A DNA stretch of 6,908 nucleotides from CAZDEK01 sp964504625. Its GTDB lineage: Bacteria > Patescibacteriota > Saccharimonadia > CAILAD01 > GCA-016700035. The DNA lies in NCBI GenBank assembly GCA_964504625.1, contig CAZDEK010000048.1, positions 1 to 6,908 on the forward strand. Reading direction: 5' to 3'. Shown in pieces: positions 5,860 through 6,908 of the stretch. Numbering within the stretch: the stretch's first letter is position 1; each line of letters begins with the position of its first letter. The position numbers and the translations under genes were made by a program. The notes below the pieces were generated by a model. That model was not told the origin of the DNA and made no database searches. It saw nothing but the letters and a program-made list of their open reading frames with translations.

Positions 5860-6069
5860 ATGGCAGAAAAAAGCCCCATTGATCAGTTGCTTAATAAGAA
5901 AATGAGCCGTAAGGATTTCATTGCCCATGTCGGCGTGGCGGTGGTCTCAGTGATCGGAGTATCGGCGGCGATCAAAAACCTTTCTGAACTAGGTCGCAAG
6001 CCGCGTCGCTCGAGTTTGCCGGCCCGTCCGGCAACCCGTGGTTTCGGCGGTGGACGCTATGGCGCCTAG
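5860..6069 (+). CDS. Small membrane protein with RK-type Tat-like motif and GFGGGRYGA C-terminus
   Basis: I do not recognise a named family. The 69 residues contain a polar start (1-14), MSRKDFIAHVG (15-25), a hydrophobic stretch (about 24-38), a basic segment (46-51, RKPRR), and a glycine-rich end, GFGGGRYGA (61-69). SRKDFI closely resembles the twin-arginine consensus SRRxFLK except for Lys in the second Arg position, and it stands right before the hydrophobic helix as in a Tat signal. No AxA cleavage site is visible, so if exported it would remain an anchored protein. The location directly downstream of tatC makes a Tat link attractive, but this is inference. The gene has its own TATAAT-type promoter and no Shine-Dalgarno. 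The DUF2061 gene begins 2 nt after its stop. Coding is supported by the promoter, the ordered composition and the tight spacing. Confidence 0.75.
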   Translation: MAEKSPIDQLLNKKMSRKDFIAHVGVAVVSVIGVSAAIKNLSELGRKPRRSSLPARPATRGFGGGRYGA

Positions 6070-6071
6070 TC

Positions 6072-6323
6072 ATGCCCTTTCATGAGCAGAACCGACGTTC
6101 GCTCGTAAAGGCAATTACATTTCGAGCGGTTATTCTTTTCTCAGACATCGCTGTTATTTACTTTGTCACCCGACGGGTCGACACTACCTTGACGGTAGTT
6201 GTCGCCTCGAATCTTGCAAGCACTGTACTCTACTACCTCCATGAACGGGCTTGGAATCAGGTGCATTGGGGTAAGGTGCGCCGTCATAGCCAACCCCATC
6301 GCCGCCGACATACCCATCGGTAG
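6072..6323 (+). CDS. DUF2061 family membrane protein
   Basis: This 83-residue protein shows the DUF2061 pattern: RRSLVKAITFRAVILFSD near the start (8-25), a second hydrophobic region around 39-55, and the signature LYYLHERAWNQVHWGK (53-68). Two membrane helices are likely (about 15-32 and 38-55), with the HERAW segment on the membrane surface. The family is found widely in bacteria and has no established function. The C-terminus (69-83) is a His/Arg-rich tail that probably faces the cytoplasm and could bind nucleic acid or phospholipid head groups; that last point is speculation. It starts 2 nt after the preceding stop codon with no good Shine-Dalgarno, so translation is probably coupled to the 69-residue gene. 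Confidence 0.88.
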   Translation: MPFHEQNRRSLVKAITFRAVILFSDIAVIYFVTRRVDTTLTVVVASNLASTVLYYLHERAWNQVHWGKVRRHSQPHRRRHTHR

Positions 6324-6353
6324 GTATGAAATATCTTATGGTCACACTCTGCG

Positions 6354-6359
6354 TATTCT
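6354..6359 (+). promoter_or_regulatory. Possible -10 box (TATTCT) for the DUF6496 unit
   Basis: TATTCT lies in the 70-bp gap between the DUF2061 and DUF6496 genes and is the same hexamer as in the tat promoter. It would give a leader of about 28 nt with GGAG at 6381-6384, 9 nt before ATG 6394. There is no matching -35 hexamer at 16-18 bp, so the call is weak. Confidence 0.35.
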
Positions 6360-6393
6360 GTCAGACTCGTGTAAGTAAGCGGAGAATAGGCAG

Positions 6394-6570
6394 ATGTCAG
6401 AATACGATACAATAGCTCAACGCGAGATCGCTAAAACGATGAAAGAATTCAAGCGAGGCAAGCTTACAAGTGGAGCGAAAAGTCATCAAAAAGTAACCAG
6501 CCGAAAACAAGCGATTGCGATCGGTCTATCAAAAGCTCGCTCAATGGGCGCTAAGGTTCCACAGGAGTAG
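6394..6570 (+). CDS. DUF6496 small basic protein
   Basis: This 58-residue protein fits the small DUF6496 family: IAKTMKEFKRGKLTSGAKS (12-30) is followed by KVTSRKQAIAIGLSKARSMG (33-52). The family has no known function. The sequence is rich in Lys/Arg and has no Cys or Trp. Its SRKQAIAIGLSKAR helix recalls basic helices of DNA-associated small proteins, but I cannot show DNA binding. A GGAG at 6381-6384 supports the start. The last two sense codons and the stop carry the Shine-Dalgarno of the next gene, so the two proteins are made from one mRNA. Its neighbours are other tiny hydrophilic proteins, one of them a KGG stress protein, which hints at a stress or stationary-phase role. Confidence 0.85.
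   Translation: MSEYDTIAQREIAKTMKEFKRGKLTSGAKSHQKVTSRKQAIAIGLSKARSMGAKVPQE
6563..6567 (+). promoter_or_regulatory. Shine-Dalgarno (AGGAG) inside the end of the DUF6496 gene
   Basis: AGGAG occupies the last codons (CAG GAG) of the DUF6496 gene and lies 5 nt before ATG 6573. Ribosomes ending at TAG 6568-6570 would cover this site, so the downstream gene is probably translationally coupled. Confidence 0.75.
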
Positions 6571-6572
6571 CC

Positions 6573-6758
6573 ATGCAGCCAGATGAACTCCGGGGACAAG
6601 CCGAGGAAAAGCGCAGAGAAGCAACCGAGCATGACGCTGCGGCTCGTCGTGAGCAAGATGCAGCGACGCGAGCGCGGACCGAAGCTGATTCGTTGGACCA
6701 TGATGCCGACAAACTCGAGCGCGATGAAGCCGGTATAGCAAATCGCCATGGTATGTAA
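6573..6758 (+). CDS. Highly charged alanine-rich helical protein, hypothetical
   Basis: I do not recognise a family. The 61 residues are 17 acidic, 11 Arg/Lys and 12 Ala, with no Cys, Trp, Phe or Tyr. From about 5 to 53 the chain lacks Pro and Gly except G8 and should form one long, soluble, very polar helix; only L6, L41, L48 and I55 are large aliphatics, so a classical leucine coiled coil is unlikely. The composition resembles hydrophilins or LEA-type stress proteins. It is cytoplasmic, with no signal or membrane segment. A good AGGAG Shine-Dalgarno, the 2-nt spacing from the DUF6496 stop and the terminator immediately downstream support a real gene. It probably acts with the DUF6496 protein under the same conditions. 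Confidence 0.75.
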   Translation: MQPDELRGQAEEKRREATEHDAAARREQDAATRARTEADSLDHDADKLERDEAGIANRHGM

Positions 6759-6762
6759 TCAA

Positions 6763-6807
6763 TATGTAGAGAAAGCCCCCGCTGAGTGCGGGGGCTTTCT
6801 CTACATA
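6763..6807. terminator. Bidirectional terminator between convergent genes
   Basis: A perfect 20-bp inverted repeat (6763-6782 with 6788-6807) encloses a 5-nt TGAGT loop. The core GCCCCCGC/GCGGGGGC is flanked by AGAAA on one side and TTTCT on the other, so each strand ends its GC stem with a pyrimidine-rich tract. It lies 4 nt after the stop of the charged protein gene and 42 nt beyond the stop of the opposing KGG gene, so it can serve both. Confidence 0.9.
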
Positions 6808-6849
6808 GATGCTGTTGTCGTAAGGATGTGAGTTGTAATCGCGGCTTCT

Positions 6850-6908
6850 TTACTTCGAACCACCTTTGCGACCAGCTTCGCGAGCTTCCTCAGATCCTTT
6901 TGTAAAAC
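6850..6908 (-). CDS. KGG-motif stress-induced protein, C-terminal end only
   Basis: The minus strand carries an open frame entering from the window edge and ending at TAA (6852-6850). The 18 complete visible residues end with GSEEAREAGRKGGSK. The AxxxGRKGG pattern matches the KGG repeat of stress-induced small hydrophilic proteins related to B. subtilis GsiB and E. coli YciG. The 5' part and the number of repeats lie outside the window. The gene converges on the DUF6496 unit and shares its terminator. Confidence 0.7.
   Translation of the reverse strand, partial: FTKGSEEAREAGRKGGSK

Noticed and set aside
6486..6762. Minus-strand open frames of 87 and 73 codons opposite the small stress genes
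   Set aside because: The plus strand here has two tightly coupled genes, one a recognised family, with a Shine-Dalgarno and a terminator; the antisense frames have none of these.
1..6908. CRISPR arrays, tRNA or rRNA genes, insertion sequences, long direct repeats
   Set aside because: None was found by eye on either strand; the only long inverted repeats are the two terminators.

Overview
The window reads as an almost fully coding, roughly 50% GC stretch of a small bacterial genome. My best guess is a Candidatus Saccharibacteria (TM7) or closely related Patescibacteria member. The guess rests on the gene mix: several proteins look most like actinobacterial families (a DAGK-type lipid kinase with GTRxHFA and YRDxK motifs, a DxE-containing GH25-like secreted domain, a MarP-like CvpA-protease). 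They sit beside a minimal TatA/TatC pair and very small proteins (DUF2061, DUF6496, KGG-motif). The taxonomy is inference; no marker gene such as 16S rRNA is present. Ten stop codons can be seen (six TAG, four TAA, no TGA) and no reading frame needs TGA as a sense codon.

Layout. Positions 1-1221, minus strand: a membrane-anchored diacylglycerol/lipid kinase whose 3' end runs off the window. A 148-bp divergent gap separates it from a plus-strand series. That series holds an anchored GH25-like domain protein (1370-2137), a CvpA-trypsin protease of MarP type (2195-3367), and a soluble protein with an HX4D acyltransferase motif (3444-4448). A strong hairpin terminator (4458-4489) closes the series. 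A second plus-strand unit begins with its own promoter: tatA (4582-4767), tatC (4804-5820), a 69-residue protein with an RK-type Tat-like motif (5860-6069), and a DUF2061 protein (6072-6323). A third unit is made of tiny hydrophilic proteins: DUF6496 (6394-6570) and a charged, alanine-rich helical protein (6573-6758). They face the end of a KGG-motif stress protein on the minus strand (6850-6908), with a 20-bp bidirectional terminator (6763-6807) between them.

How the parts may work together. The first two thirds look like cell-envelope functions: lipid phosphorylation, acyl transfer, a cell-wall-type hydrolase fold, an extracytoplasmic protease and folded-protein export. The last part looks like a small stress-protein cluster. 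Two genes (2195 and 5860) have a perfect TATAAT exactly 8 nt before their ATG and no Shine-Dalgarno, which predicts leaderless or nearly leaderless mRNAs. Other genes have normal Shine-Dalgarno sequences. No tRNA, rRNA, CRISPR array, insertion sequence or long repeat was seen, and no gap between genes exceeds 150 bp.
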